Positions 24,349 through 32,357 of a DNA stretch of 64,000 bases are shown here, one piece after another. A program made the translations under genes and the position numbers. How positions within the stretch are numbered: position 1 is the first letter of the stretch; every line of letters starts with the position of its first letter. Source of the DNA: DASZBX01 sp035943635 (GTDB taxonomy: Bacteria > Actinomycetota > Actinomycetes > Streptomycetales > Catenulisporaceae); assembly GCA_035943635.1 (NCBI GenBank), contig DASZBX010000148.1:124001-188000 (forward strand), written 5' to 3'. The notes under the pieces are model-generated. The model ran no database searches, was not told where the DNA came from, and was given only the letters and a program-made list of their open reading frames with translations.

Positions 24349-25686
24349 ATGACCGGAGAAGCCAGGATCGACGTCGATTTGACGGCGGCGAAGGGCGAGA
24401 AGGAGAATCCCGCGGACCTCAAGGCGTTCGCCAAGGCGCTCAAGCCCGGCGTCTGGCTGGCGCCCCCGCCCGCGCCGACCGCCAAGGCCGCCCGGAAGCC
24501 GGACGCCGTGTGGGAGCTGCGCTCGGCGCGGCCCTACCGACAAGAGGTGGCGCAGGGCACCGCGGCGGTCTACTACGCCAGGGGCCACGAGAACGGACTG
24601 GTCAAACCGTTCATCTTCGCCGACGGGTTCAACTACGGCCCCAGCGACCTGGACGCGCTGTGGACCCACTTCAACGCGTCCTACACCAAGGGCGCGCACG
24701 GCTTCCTGGACCAGCTGCTGGAGTCGGGCATCGACGTCATCCTGCTCGGCTTCGAGGAGCGGCACACCTACATCCAGGCCAACGCCGGGGTCGCGATCAG
24801 CGCCATCAACCGGGCCATCGCGGAGCGTACCGGCAGCCAGCCGCTGATCGTCGGCGGCGTGAGCATGGGCGGCATCATCACCCGCTATGCCCTGGCCGAG
24901 ATGGAGCACGAAGGCATCGACCACCAGACTGCCACTTACCTGTCGTGGGACTCCCCGCACAACGGCGCGTGGATTCCGCTGGTCCTCCAGCAGATGGCCT
25001 ACTTCTTCGAGGCCGTCCCGACCGCCGACCCGGACGCGGTCAAGCAGGCCGAACTGATCCGCAGCCCCGCCGCGCAGCAGCTGCTGTGGGCCTGGGTCCC
25101 GGACGCGAAGTACCACGGCCCGGTCGCCACCTCCAGCGATCTGCGAAAGCAGTTCCTGGCCGAACTCGAGGCGTACGGCCAGTTCCCGGCCCGCCCGCGC
25201 AAGCTGGGCGTGGCCAACGGCACCGCGAACGGCGTCGGCCGCGACCTGCCTCCCGGCGGGGTCGTGTTCGACTGGAAGCTACCGCTGGTCGCCTCGGCCA
25301 AGGCCCTGTTCCAGCCAGAGCTGGGCGAGCACCAGCCGATCGGCGAGATGAAGATGCTCGGCCAGATCCGCCGCGGCAACACCTCGCAGGTGCCGGCCCT
25401 GGACGGTGCGCCCGGCGGCACGCTCGACTCCTTCGGCCTGATCGCCGACGCGCTCAAGGCCGAAATCCTGCCGGAGTACCGCAGCGGCTGCTTCGTCCCC
25501 ACGGTCAGCGCGGTCGCGCTCGACTACGACCCGGTGAAGTGGGATGTCGACCCGTACCAGAACATCCACGATCTGTCGCCGGAGAAGAGCCACCTGGACG
25601 ACTTCCAGTGCGACCACGAGAACACCATGCACAGCGAAGTGACGGAAACCCTGGTCAACTGGGTCGTGAAGCACATCAGGGACTAA
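24349..25686 (+). CDS. Alpha/beta hydrolase, esterase/lipase-like
   Basis: This 445-residue protein has no signal peptide. A lipase-type nucleophile elbow GVSMGG (Ser172) sits in the segment LIVGGVSMGGIITRYALAEM, after an FADGFNYGPSDLDALW region that forms the early strand of the fold. The nearby WDSPHNGAWIPL block is common in PGAP1-like esterases. A terminal His in DHENTMHSEV could complete the triad. ATG 24349 has a GAAGGTGA site. The residues between 190 and 330 may be a lid domain. Substrate unknown. It ends convergently with a metallo-hydrolase gene across a strong hairpin. Confidence 0.8.
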   Translation: MTGEARIDVDLTAAKGEKENPADLKAFAKALKPGVWLAPPPAPTAKAARKPDAVWELRSARPYRQEVAQGTAAVYYARGHENGLVKPFIFADGFNYGPSDLDALWTHFNASYTKGAHGFLDQLLESGIDVILLGFEERHTYIQANAGVAISAINRAIAERTGSQPLIVGGVSMGGIITRYALAEMEHEGIDHQTATYLSWDSPHNGAWIPLVLQQMAYFFEAVPTADPDAVKQAELIRSPAAQQLLWAWVPDAKYHGPVATSSDLRKQFLAELEAYGQFPARPRKLGVANGTANGVGRDLPPGGVVFDWKLPLVASAKALFQPELGEHQPIGEMKMLGQIRRGNTSQVPALDGAPGGTLDSFGLIADALKAEILPEYRSGCFVPTVSAVALDYDPVKWDVDPYQNIHDLSPEKSHLDDFQCDHENTMHSEVTETLVNWVVKHIRD

Positions 25687-25749
25687 GGCGGCTGATCTGG
25701 CTCGCGACGAGTCCTGAGATCAGTTAACAGAGCTCAGCTACACCGGGTA

Positions 25750-25791
25750 AATCATGGCGGGCTCACGGTTTTCCGTGGGTCCGCCATGATT
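25750..25791. terminator. Bidirectional hairpin terminator
   Basis: Outer arms AATCATGGCGG (25750-25760) and CCGCCATGATT (25781-25791) enclose an inner CACGG/CCGTG stem. The hairpin lies between the convergent esterase and MBL-fold genes. Confidence 0.75.
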
Positions 25792-25806
25792 GCAATATGA
25801 GCCCTG

Positions 25807-26574
25807 CTATTGCTGCCGGGCCTGCTCCAGGTTCGACTTGTGGATGGGCAGCCAGTTCTGGCTGTCGGGCTTGTCAGGGCTCAGACGTGGGTCGACCCGG
25901 TCCTCGCCGCTCTGCAGCGCCTCGATGTAGGCGCGATCGGCGGCGATCCGGGCCGCCACCTCGGGCCCCTTGGCGACGGCGCCGTGGCCGGGGATCACGA
26001 CGTCCACGTGCCTGGCGGCCTCGTCCAACCGGTCGAGCGCCGCCGCATAGGTGTCCACCTGCCCGGGGCGGCGACCGTCGAGGATCGGGATCAGGAAATC
26101 GGAGAGCATGTCACCGGCGATCAGGACGCCCTGATCCGCGAGCAGGACCGCGGCGTGGCCGACGGCGTGCGCCTGATGTTCGATGATCTCGCCCGGGACG
26201 GGTCCGCCGGTCGCGGGCAGCGGGGTGAGGAGTCCGAGCAGTTCGAGCGGGATGCCTGACGCGCTCTGCGCCGCCATCTGCTGTCCCCGCTCGCGGGCCG
26301 CAGTGGCGAGTTCGGCGCAGGCGGCGGTGGCGTAGCGCGGCACGTCGCCGAACCGGGGATGCCAGAGCAGGTGGTCCCAGTGCGGATGGGTGGAGAATCC
26401 GGCGATCACCGGAATGCCGAGTCGCTCCACGTCATCGGCGAGTTGGTCCAGGTCGGCGCCGTCGATGCCGGGATCGACCAGGATCAGTCCGTCATCCCCG
26501 CGCACCACGATGGCGTTGCTCAAGACCCACTCGCTTTGCCGGACCCATACGCCGTCGGCCACCTGATTCAACAT
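25807..26574 (-). CDS. MBL-fold metallo-hydrolase
   Basis: This 255-residue metallo-beta-lactamase-fold protein has the zinc motif THPHWDH (His63, His65, Asp67, His68), further ligands in HAVGHAAVL and IAGDM, and the final HxH-type IPGHGA. The shape of the motif set resembles class B beta-lactamase-like and glyoxalase-II-like hydrolases, but substrate is not deducible. There is no signal peptide, so a periplasm-like antibiotic-hydrolysing role is unlikely. ATG 26574 follows directly from homology. It lies on the same strand as an ABC transporter operon 108 bases upstream. Confidence 0.88.
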   Translation of the reverse strand: MLNQVADGVWVRQSEWVLSNAIVVRGDDGLILVDPGIDGADLDQLADDVERLGIPVIAGFSTHPHWDHLLWHPRFGDVPRYATAACAELATAARERGQQMAAQSASGIPLELLGLLTPLPATGGPVPGEIIEHQAHAVGHAAVLLADQGVLIAGDMLSDFLIPILDGRRPGQVDTYAAALDRLDEAARHVDVVIPGHGAVAKGPEVAARIAADRAYIEALQSGEDRVDPRLSPDKPDSQNWLPIHKSNLEQARQQ

Positions 26575-26682
26575 GGATTCACTCTGTCAGACATCCCCGC
26601 TCAGGCGTGGGAACGGCGCACATTCGTGCTCGTCACGACCCCGCCTTGGACGCGTGGCGCCGGAACCTGGCCGTGCAGCCGG

Positions 26683-27711
26683 TCAGATCTGCCGGCGCCG
26701 GATCCACCAGAAGCAGGATCCGGACAGGAGCCCGGCGAGGGCGAGGAACATGCCGGTCTCGTACCACTGCAGTGGCCAGTAGTGGCTCGCGGGCTGGTAT
26801 GAGACGGCTTCGTGCAGGTTGTCGCCCGCGAGGCAGGCGCCGAACGCGATGAAGGCGTTCTTGCCGGGTTCCCGGTCGGGGCCGGGCAGACAGGCCTGGA
26901 TCAAGCTCCTGCTGGCCAGGCGGCCGGAGGAGTACTCCACGGGTGTGGTGGACAGCACCCATGCGCCATCTGGCACGTTCACCAGGCCGTCGATCCAGGT
27001 ATCGCCGCTATTGATCCTGGTCATGATGCCGTCGGCCTGGATCGTGGTGGTCTGGTTCACGGGAACGGTGACCGTGGTCGAGGGCAGCAGGTTGGGGCGG
27101 ATGACGTTGGGCACGAGGATCTGGATGCCGATGAAGACGGCGAGCGTCACGGCCATCGCGGGGATGGTGCGCCGTAGCATCAGGCCCGCCGTGGCGCCCA
27201 GGGCGAAGGCGAAGGCGGCGTACCCGAGCGGCACGATGTCGCGAGTGGAGAAGGACAGCGCCGCGAAACGGTTGCCGGCGATCTGGTCGAGTGGGCCGGC
27301 CCACCAGGTCAGCAGATAGCTGAGCAGTCCGGCGGTGGCCATCGAGGCGAGCGCGATGCCGGCGAGTTTGACGGCAAGCCAGCGGGTGCGGGTCACACTC
27401 TGATTCCAGGCCAGCTGGTAACTGCCGGTCTCCAGTTCGCGGCCGATCAGCGGGGCGCCCCAGAAGATGCCGATCAGTGCCGGTACGGAGATCATGAGGA
27501 GTTCGGCGAGTTGGAACGCGGCGTTGTAGGTCCCCTGAAGCTGGTTGAGCACCAGGCCACAGTCATTCTGCGAATCACACGAAGCCAAGTCGGCAGTGTA
27601 CGTGTGACGCATATGCAGGCCGGTGATCAGGAAATAGACCGCGGCGGCGACGACGATGATCAGCACGGCCAGGGCTTGAGCGCGGAATTGGCGCCAGGTC
27701 AGCCAGATCAT
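26683..27711 (-). CDS. ABC-2 type membrane permease
   Basis: This 342-residue permease has a first helix at residues 13-32 (AVLIIVVAAAVYFLITG), a long extracytoplasmic loop with two cysteines, then helices in pairs and a last helix at about residues 318-336. The segment IFWGAPLIGRELETGSYQLAWNQSVTR is the cytoplasmic coupling region typical of this actinobacterial permease group. ATG 27711 overlaps the ATPase stop by four bases (ATGA). A GntR regulator, ATPase and permease form one operon on the minus strand. Substrate unknown; cell-envelope stress efflux is typical of the YtrA-type arrangement. Confidence 0.88.
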   Translation of the reverse strand: MIWLTWRQFRAQALAVLIIVVAAAVYFLITGLHMRHTYTADLASCDSQNDCGLVLNQLQGTYNAAFQLAELLMISVPALIGIFWGAPLIGRELETGSYQLAWNQSVTRTRWLAVKLAGIALASMATAGLLSYLLTWWAGPLDQIAGNRFAALSFSTRDIVPLGYAAFAFALGATAGLMLRRTIPAMAVTLAVFIGIQILVPNVIRPNLLPSTTVTVPVNQTTTIQADGIMTRINSGDTWIDGLVNVPDGAWVLSTTPVEYSSGRLASRSLIQACLPGPDREPGKNAFIAFGACLAGDNLHEAVSYQPASHYWPLQWYETGMFLALAGLLSGSCFWWIRRRQI

Positions 27712-28607
27712 CGTGCGCCTCCCGCAGTGAGCGCCGCGGGACGGTAGCCCGGGTCGGCGGCGCGTTCCATGTAGGTCAGGACCAGGTCTTCGAGTGCGAG
27801 CCCTTCCACGGACCAGTCGCCCGCGGGTACGTCGGCCTCGCTGCGCACGATGAAGGTGCTCTGCCGTTCGGTGTGTTCGGCCCAGACGACGGCAAGCCCT
27901 GCGGGCAGGTCGGACTCACTCCTTCGGGTGCACACGATCCGGTGATGTTGGGCGAGGAGGTCCTCGGTCTCGCCGGCGAGTTGCACTCGGGCGGAGACCA
28001 GCACGATCAGGTAGTCGCAGACGCGTTCGAGGTCGGAGACCAGGTGCGAGGAGAGGATGACGCTGGTCTCGTTCTCGGCCACCGATTCCATCAGGTGGCG
28101 CAGGAAGCCGCGCCGGGCCAGCGGGTCGAGGCTGGCGACCGGCTCGTCCAGGACCAGCAGCTCGGGCCGCTTGGCGACCGCGACGGTCAGCGTGAGCTGG
28201 GCCCGCTGCCCGCCGGAGAGCTTGCCCGCCTTCTGTTTCGGATCGAGGCCGAGCTGCCCGATCCGGGCCTGCGCGAGCGCCGCGTCCCAGTGCGGGTTCA
28301 GCTTGGCGCCGAGCTTGAGGTGGTCGGCCACGGACAGGTTCGCGTAGGTGGGGGTGTCCTGGGCGACGTAGCCGATCCGGGCCAGCTGCGCCGGGCCGGT
28401 GGCCGGTTGCCCGCCCAGCACCTCGATCCGGCCCGTGGTCGGCGTGAGCACCCCGCAGGCGATCTTCAGCAGCGTGGTCTTGCCGGCGCCGTTGGGCCCG
28501 ACCAGGCCGACGACGTGCCCCGGCGGGATGTCCAGGGTGCATTCGGCCAGCGCCTGACGCCGGCCGTATCTCTTGCCCAGAGCCTGGGCCCGCAGTATTG
28601 CGCTCAT
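27708..28607 (-). CDS. ABC transporter ATP-binding protein (YtrB/YhcG-like)
   Basis: This 299-residue ATPase has Walker A VGPNGAGKTTLL, signature LSGGQRAQLTL, Walker B LLVLDEPVASLDP and H-loop LSSHLV. A roughly 80-residue C-terminal extension follows the ATPase core. ATG 28607 has a GAGGAGAG site and overlaps the GntR stop codon. It pairs with the permease encoded directly downstream, which it overlaps by four bases. Regulation is expected through the GntR protein encoded first in the operon. Confidence 0.92.
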   Translation of the reverse strand: MSAILRAQALGKRYGRRQALAECTLDIPPGHVVGLVGPNGAGKTTLLKIACGVLTPTTGRIEVLGGQPATGPAQLARIGYVAQDTPTYANLSVADHLKLGAKLNPHWDAALAQARIGQLGLDPKQKAGKLSGGQRAQLTLTVAVAKRPELLVLDEPVASLDPLARRGFLRHLMESVAENETSVILSSHLVSDLERVCDYLIVLVSARVQLAGETEDLLAQHHRIVCTRRSESDLPAGLAVVWAEHTERQSTFIVRSEADVPAGDWSVEGLALEDLVLTYMERAADPGYRPAALTAGGAR

Positions 28608-29005
28608 CTCTCCTCTTCGACGTTCTCGCGGAAGGTGCTGTGGAACATCGCCTCGATGCCCGGCTCGGTCAGTCCCGCGGCCCGGGCCTTGGCCAGCCAC
28701 CCGCGCAGCTCCTGCTGGAGCGGCCCGTGCTCGGCCAGGGAGGCTTGGCCCAGGGTGCGGGTGACGAACGTGCCCACGCCGGTCTTGGCCGCCACCAGGC
28801 CCTGGTGCTCGAGTTCGCGGTAGGCCTTGCTCACGGTGTTCGGGTTGATCGCCACCTTGGCGACCACCTCCTTGACCGTGGGCAGCTTGTCGCCCTCCGA
28901 GAGCAGGCCCAGTAACAACGCCTGACGTACCTGCCCGACGATCTGCAGGTACGGGGCCACCCCGGAGCGGGCGTCAAGATGGAAGTCGATCACCCTTATT
29001 ACCAT
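28604..29005 (-). CDS. GntR-family regulator, YtrA subfamily
   Basis: This 133-residue repressor has an N-terminal winged helix (LPTVKEVVAKVAINPNTVSKA, then YRELEHQGLV, then TGVGTFV) and the very short C-terminal region that defines YtrA-type GntR proteins. ATG 29005 overlaps an inverted repeat that probably is its operator and has no ribosome site. Translation may start at the in-frame GTG 28993, or the message may be leaderless. It is the first gene of an operon with an ABC ATPase and permease, and probably represses the whole unit. Confidence 0.88.
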   Translation of the reverse strand: MVIRVIDFHLDARSGVAPYLQIVGQVRQALLLGLLSEGDKLPTVKEVVAKVAINPNTVSKAYRELEHQGLVAAKTGVGTFVTRTLGQASLAEHGPLQQELRGWLAKARAAGLTEPGIEAMFHSTFRENVEEER

Positions 29006-29026
29006 TTCACTAGTTGACTAGTAGAA
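29005..29026. promoter_or_regulatory. Operator-like dyad over the GntR start
   Basis: Two ACTAGT hexamers (29009-29014 and 29017-29022) separated by TG form a dyad. With TTTC and AGAA flanks, eight of ten arm positions are symmetric. It abuts the putative start codon of the YtrA-type regulator, as expected for autoregulation by blocking the promoter. Confidence 0.6.
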
Positions 29027-29078
29027 TAAGAATACGTGAGGGGGGTTCTTGTCAAGGCTTCGGGGACTTTCTGCTCGG

Positions 29079-29390
29079 TCACCTGGTCACCAGCCAGTCG
29101 GCGATGTCGGTGATGACTGCGGGGTCGACGTGCTGGGCCGGCTCGTATCCGGCGGGCGTGGAGGGTTGGGTGCCGGGGAAGAAGAGGTGGTCGTCGGCCT
29201 CGTAGACGCGGGTGGTCACGTTGGGGCGGTCGGCCAGGCCTGTGCGCCAGTTGGCGAGGTCGTCGGCGACGGTGACTTGGTAGTCGCGGCCGCCTTGGAG
29301 GATGAGCATGGGCACGTCGAGAGTCCGGGCGACGGCGACCGGGTTATAGGCGCGCAGGTCGAGCCAGTAGGGCGCGGAAGACGCGTCTTC
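29079..29390 (-). pseudogene. Alpha/beta hydrolase C-terminal fragment
   Basis: The minus-strand sequence from about 29390 to 29079 encodes the C-terminal part of a dienelactone-hydrolase/BAAT-like protein: APYWLDLRAYNPV, MLILQGGRDYQVT with the catalytic Asp, and ADDHLFFPG with the catalytic His. The nucleophile and the N-terminal half are missing. The open frame continues upstream to 29630, but that part is antisense to another fragment on the plus strand. The gene was truncated by a deletion and fused head to head with its neighbour. Confidence 0.65.
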
Positions 29391-29394
29391 GACC

Positions 29395-29706
29395 ATGTCC
29401 GTCGCCCCGGGGATCAAGGTGGGCGGATGGCCCAACTTCTTCCAGGAACCGGTCTGGCCGGATTGTCCGGACTGCCAGGTGCGGATGGAGTACCTTCTGA
29501 CGCTGCACCCGGGCGAATGGGGCTCAGAGAGGCGGGAACGCTGGATTCCACACGCTGACGATCGCTTCCGGACAGAGTGGAACGACGAGTGGTCCGAGGC
29601 TCTGAGAGCAGCCCAGTCTCCCTCTGGCATGGAGCTTGGCGGAGGCCTGCATCAACCTTTTCATCTGTTCGACCTGTCCCGGCACGCCGCACGCTCAGTG
29701 GTGTGA
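29395..29706 (+). pseudogene. Fragment of a DUF1963-like protein
   Basis: The plus-strand open frame has the pattern GGWPNFFQEPVWPDC, then PDCQVRMEYLLTL, which resembles the C-terminal part of DUF1963/YwqG-type proteins (a GGxPxxxQ segment followed by CPxCxxxM and a hydrophobic strand). The N-terminal part is missing because the sequence upstream is antisense to the hydrolase remnant. The family assignment is from motif memory and is moderate. Confidence 0.45.
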
Positions 29707-29752
29707 CCGCTGAAACCGGCAGTTGCCCGTCCCATCGCGTGGATAATAAGGC

Positions 29753-30279
29753 ATGAGTCGCAGTGTCAAACGTCGAACCTGCACCGGCCCACCTCGGGAA
29801 GGCACTGGACGGTTTTCTGGCAATCCGGCCCTGCCCGCTGATCTCGTGCGCCGACTCCTCGCGATGACGAGAGCGCCGTCCGAACCACCATGGCCCTGCA
29901 TGCCAAAGACCAGGTCGACGCCGCGACCGCCGAGCGCATCGACCGCGGGTACCGCCCTGCGAAGAAGACCCGTTGGCGCCCGGCCGACGAGTTCGCGCTG
30001 CCACCCGAGACGCTGCGGCGCCCGGCCACCGACCCCGACCCCGGAATGCGTGTCCTCGGCCCGCGCGACCCCGACCTTCCCGCCGAACTCGCCATCCGCC
30101 TGGCCCCCGATCCCGACGCCTCGGCACGTCGCGCGGTCGCCGGCCATCGGTCGCTGCCGACGCACGTCTTGGTGACACTCTTGGCAGACACATCCGAATC
30201 GGTCGCACAGGCTGCCGCAGGCAACCCAAACCTTCCGCTCCAGCACATGCACCGGCTTCTTGCCCCGGCGAACCTGTAA
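29753..30279 (+). pseudogene. Frameshifted leucine-rich-variant repeat protein remnant
   Basis: Repeats of the type DPDxxxR, LP, A (for example GNPALPADLVRRLLA, then RDPDLPAELAIRLA, then GHRSLPTHVLVTLLA, then GNPNLPLQHM) show an LRV-like repeat protein. The first repeat is in one frame to about 29870 and the rest in another (MALHAKDQVDAAT on). Adding one base near ATGACGAG would restore ATG-GAC-GAG and a continuous repeat. A single-base loss has therefore broken the gene; its N-terminus also appears truncated. Confidence 0.5.
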
Positions 30280-30353
30280 CACCTGCGCTCCGGCCCCTTC
30301 TCAGCCCCGCGTGTGCGATTCGACCAGACCCGGCAACTTCCCCCCAACGAAAA

Positions 30354-30387
30354 CTCGGCGGCGACCACTTCCACGGTCACCGCCGAG
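30354..30387. terminator. Hairpin terminator near tRNA-Leu
   Basis: Arms CTCGGCGGCGACC (30354-30366) and GGTCACCGCCGAG (30375-30387) pair with one mismatch. T-runs lie on both outer sides (TTTTC on the plus strand, TTTTC on the minus strand), so it can end the minus-strand tRNA-Leu transcript. Confidence 0.75.
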
Positions 30388-30433
30388 CTGTTTTCGTCAC
30401 TACCATGTACCGATTTTCATCGGCACATCATTG

Positions 30434-30516
30434 TGCGCGAGGGGGGAGTTGAACCCCCACGCCCTTGCGGGCACTGGAACCTGAATCCAGCGCGTCTGCC
30501 ATTCCGCCACTCGCGC
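30434..30516 (-). tRNA. tRNA-Leu (anticodon CAG)
   Basis: The minus-strand sequence folds as a class II tRNA: acceptor arms GCGCGAG and CTCGCGC, discriminator A, the D-arm AGTGGCGGAATGGCAG, anticodon loop TTCAGGT, a variable arm TGCCCGCAAGGGCG and T-loop GTTCAACTC. The 3' CCA is not encoded. The location beside fhaA is conserved in Streptomyces relatives. Confidence 0.95.
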
Positions 30517-30902
30517 AATGAGGAAGACATTAGCACGGGACCGGGTGATCATCCCAATCCATTCCCCGACATCCCCCCGACCAGCGACTACACCCCTTCC
30601 AGCCCGATTGGCAGATCGGCGCTCGCCTGTCGACCGGGGAAACGGGAGCATGGATATCGAGACCGGACGCCGTTGACCATGTTCCGCCGATACGATCTGT
30701 GATGTCGGCGGTCGGACTCGGACGGGCTCGGGCGGCTGACAGCCGTTCACTCAAACTGAGCCCGACAGTGCATTGGATGCCCCCGCAATGAGAGAGTACG
30801 AGGTGTACGAGTACCACTGATCGGTCACACAGTACGAAACGGCGTGAAAAAATAAACGCCGTGGTTGATGCCGACCGCCTACTACACCTAGAGGGGGTGT
30901 CC
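30517..30902. other. Intergenic region between tRNA-Leu and fhaA
   Basis: No gene is supported in these 386 bases. The region should carry the promoter of the tRNA (minus) and of the FHA-kinase operon (plus). A TAATGT hexamer on the minus strand about ten bases before the tRNA fits a -10 box; a clear plus-strand promoter was not identified. An AGAGGGGGTG ribosome site precedes fhaA. Confidence 0.5.
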
Positions 30903-31817
30903 GTGGGAGTACTACAGCGCTTCGAGCGTCGACTCGAAGGACTGGTCAACGGCGCCTTCGCCAAAGCCTTCAAGTCGGATGTACAGCCCGTCGAGATCGC
31001 CAGCTACTTGCAGCGCGAGTGCGATGAGCGGGCTGCCGTCGTAAGCCACGGGCGAACAATGGCACCGAACGACTTCATCGTGGAGTTGAGCCAGCACGAC
31101 TACGAGCGGCTGGCCACCTACGCCGGTCCGCTGTCGGCCGAACTGGTCGACCTGGTTCAGGAATACGGCCGCGAACAGCACTACATGTTCGTCGGGCCGG
31201 TCGAGGTGAAGTTCGAGCAAGTGATCGAGCTGGCCACCGGCATGTTCCGGGTCCGCTCGCAGGCGCTGGCCAGTGCGGTGCAGGCACCGAACCTCTCGAT
31301 GGGCGACCCCTACGCGCCGCAGGGCGGGTACGCCCCGGCGCAACCGGGTCCCGGGCTGATGGGCGGCTACCCGCCGCAGCCGAACAACTTCGGCATGGGG
31401 GGCGCGGCGGCCCCGCCGGCCTACCCGCCCGCGGGCATGCCCCAGGCCGGCCAGGGACTGCCGCCGGCCGCCTACCCGGGCCCGAACGCCGGGTACCAGC
31501 CCTCCGGGCCCGCGTTCCCGCCCGCGGCGGCGCAGACGAGCGGCTACTGGGTCGAGATCAACGGCGTGCGGCATCCGCTGAACCAGCCGGTGACAGCGCT
31601 CGGCCGCGGCACGGACGTGGAGTTGCGGATCGACGACCCGTCAGTCTCCCGGCGGCACGCCGAGATCCGGACCGGATCGCCCTCGGTGATCTCCGATCTG
31701 GGCTCCACCAACGGCATCGTGGTTGACGATCAGCACGTCCGACAAGCACAGTTGCGCGACGGCTCGGTAATCCAGTTGGGTAACACCACGATTATCTTCC
31801 GACAAGGTCTCAGATAG
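30903..31817 (+). CDS. fhaA: FhaA-type FHA-domain protein (DUF3662)
   Basis: This 304-residue cytoplasmic adaptor binds phosphothreonine on PknB substrates and helps control peptidoglycan synthesis. Residues 1-120 form the DUF3662 domain (GVLQRFERRLEGLVNGAFA, then EIASYLQRECDE). A Pro/Gly/Tyr-rich linker follows, then a C-terminal FHA domain with the phospho-binding signature GRG, SRRH and STNG. GTG 30903 is chosen for its ribosome site. It opens the operon fhaA-fhaB-pstP-rodA-pbpA-pknB, the conserved actinobacterial cell-growth cluster. Confidence 0.94.
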   Translation: MGVLQRFERRLEGLVNGAFAKAFKSDVQPVEIASYLQRECDERAAVVSHGRTMAPNDFIVELSQHDYERLATYAGPLSAELVDLVQEYGREQHYMFVGPVEVKFEQVIELATGMFRVRSQALASAVQAPNLSMGDPYAPQGGYAPAQPGPGLMGGYPPQPNNFGMGGAAAPPAYPPAGMPQAGQGLPPAAYPGPNAGYQPSGPAFPPAAAQTSGYWVEINGVRHPLNQPVTALGRGTDVELRIDDPSVSRRHAEIRTGSPSVISDLGSTNGIVVDDQHVRQAQLRDGSVIQLGNTTIIFRQGLR

Positions 31818-31853
31818 TCTTCCGGCCCAGCTGTAGATGAGGAGTGGAAGGGA

Positions 31854-32342
31854 ATGACCAGTCTCACGCTCACCGTGATGAAAATCGCGTTCATTGTCAT
31901 CCTCTGGCTGTTCGTGCTCTTCTCCCTCGGTGTGATCCGGACCGACCTGTTCGGTGCGGGCGGGCGGCCGGGCAAGGTCCGGACGGCGGCCAAGCCGCTG
32001 GCCGGAGCAGGGGTGGCCGGGCAGCCGACCGCGCGGCCGCGCCGCGGGGTGCCGACCCGGCTGATCGTGACCGGCGGCTCGCTGTCCGGCACGAGCGTCG
32101 CGCTGAGCACCCAGCAGATCACGCTCGGCCGCGCGCACGACTCGACGATCGTGCTCGACGACGACTTCGCGTCCAGCCGGCATGCCCGGATCTATCCGGA
32201 CCTGTCCGGCCAGTGGGTGGTGGAGGACCTCGGCTCCACGAACGGCACCTATCTGGACCGCACCAAGATCAACGGGCCCACGCCGGTTCCCCTGGGAGTG
32301 CCGATCCGTATCGGCAAGACCGTCCTTGAGCTGCGGAAGTAG
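31854..32342 (+). CDS. fhaB: FhaB/FipA-type membrane FHA protein
   Basis: This 162-residue protein has one N-terminal membrane helix (FIVILWLFVLFSLGVI), a short basic linker and an FHA domain with GRAHDSTIVL, SSRHA and GSTNGTYLD. In mycobacteria the equivalent links PknB signalling to the FtsZ and peptidoglycan machinery. ATG 31854 has a GGAAGGGA site. It is the second gene of the cell-growth operon, 36 bases after fhaA and 15 bases before pstP. Confidence 0.94.
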   Translation: MTSLTLTVMKIAFIVILWLFVLFSLGVIRTDLFGAGGRPGKVRTAAKPLAGAGVAGQPTARPRRGVPTRLIVTGGSLSGTSVALSTQQITLGRAHDSTIVLDDDFASSRHARIYPDLSGQWVVEDLGSTNGTYLDRTKINGPTPVPLGVPIRIGKTVLELRK

Positions 32343-32357
32343 CGGAAGTAGGAGTTG

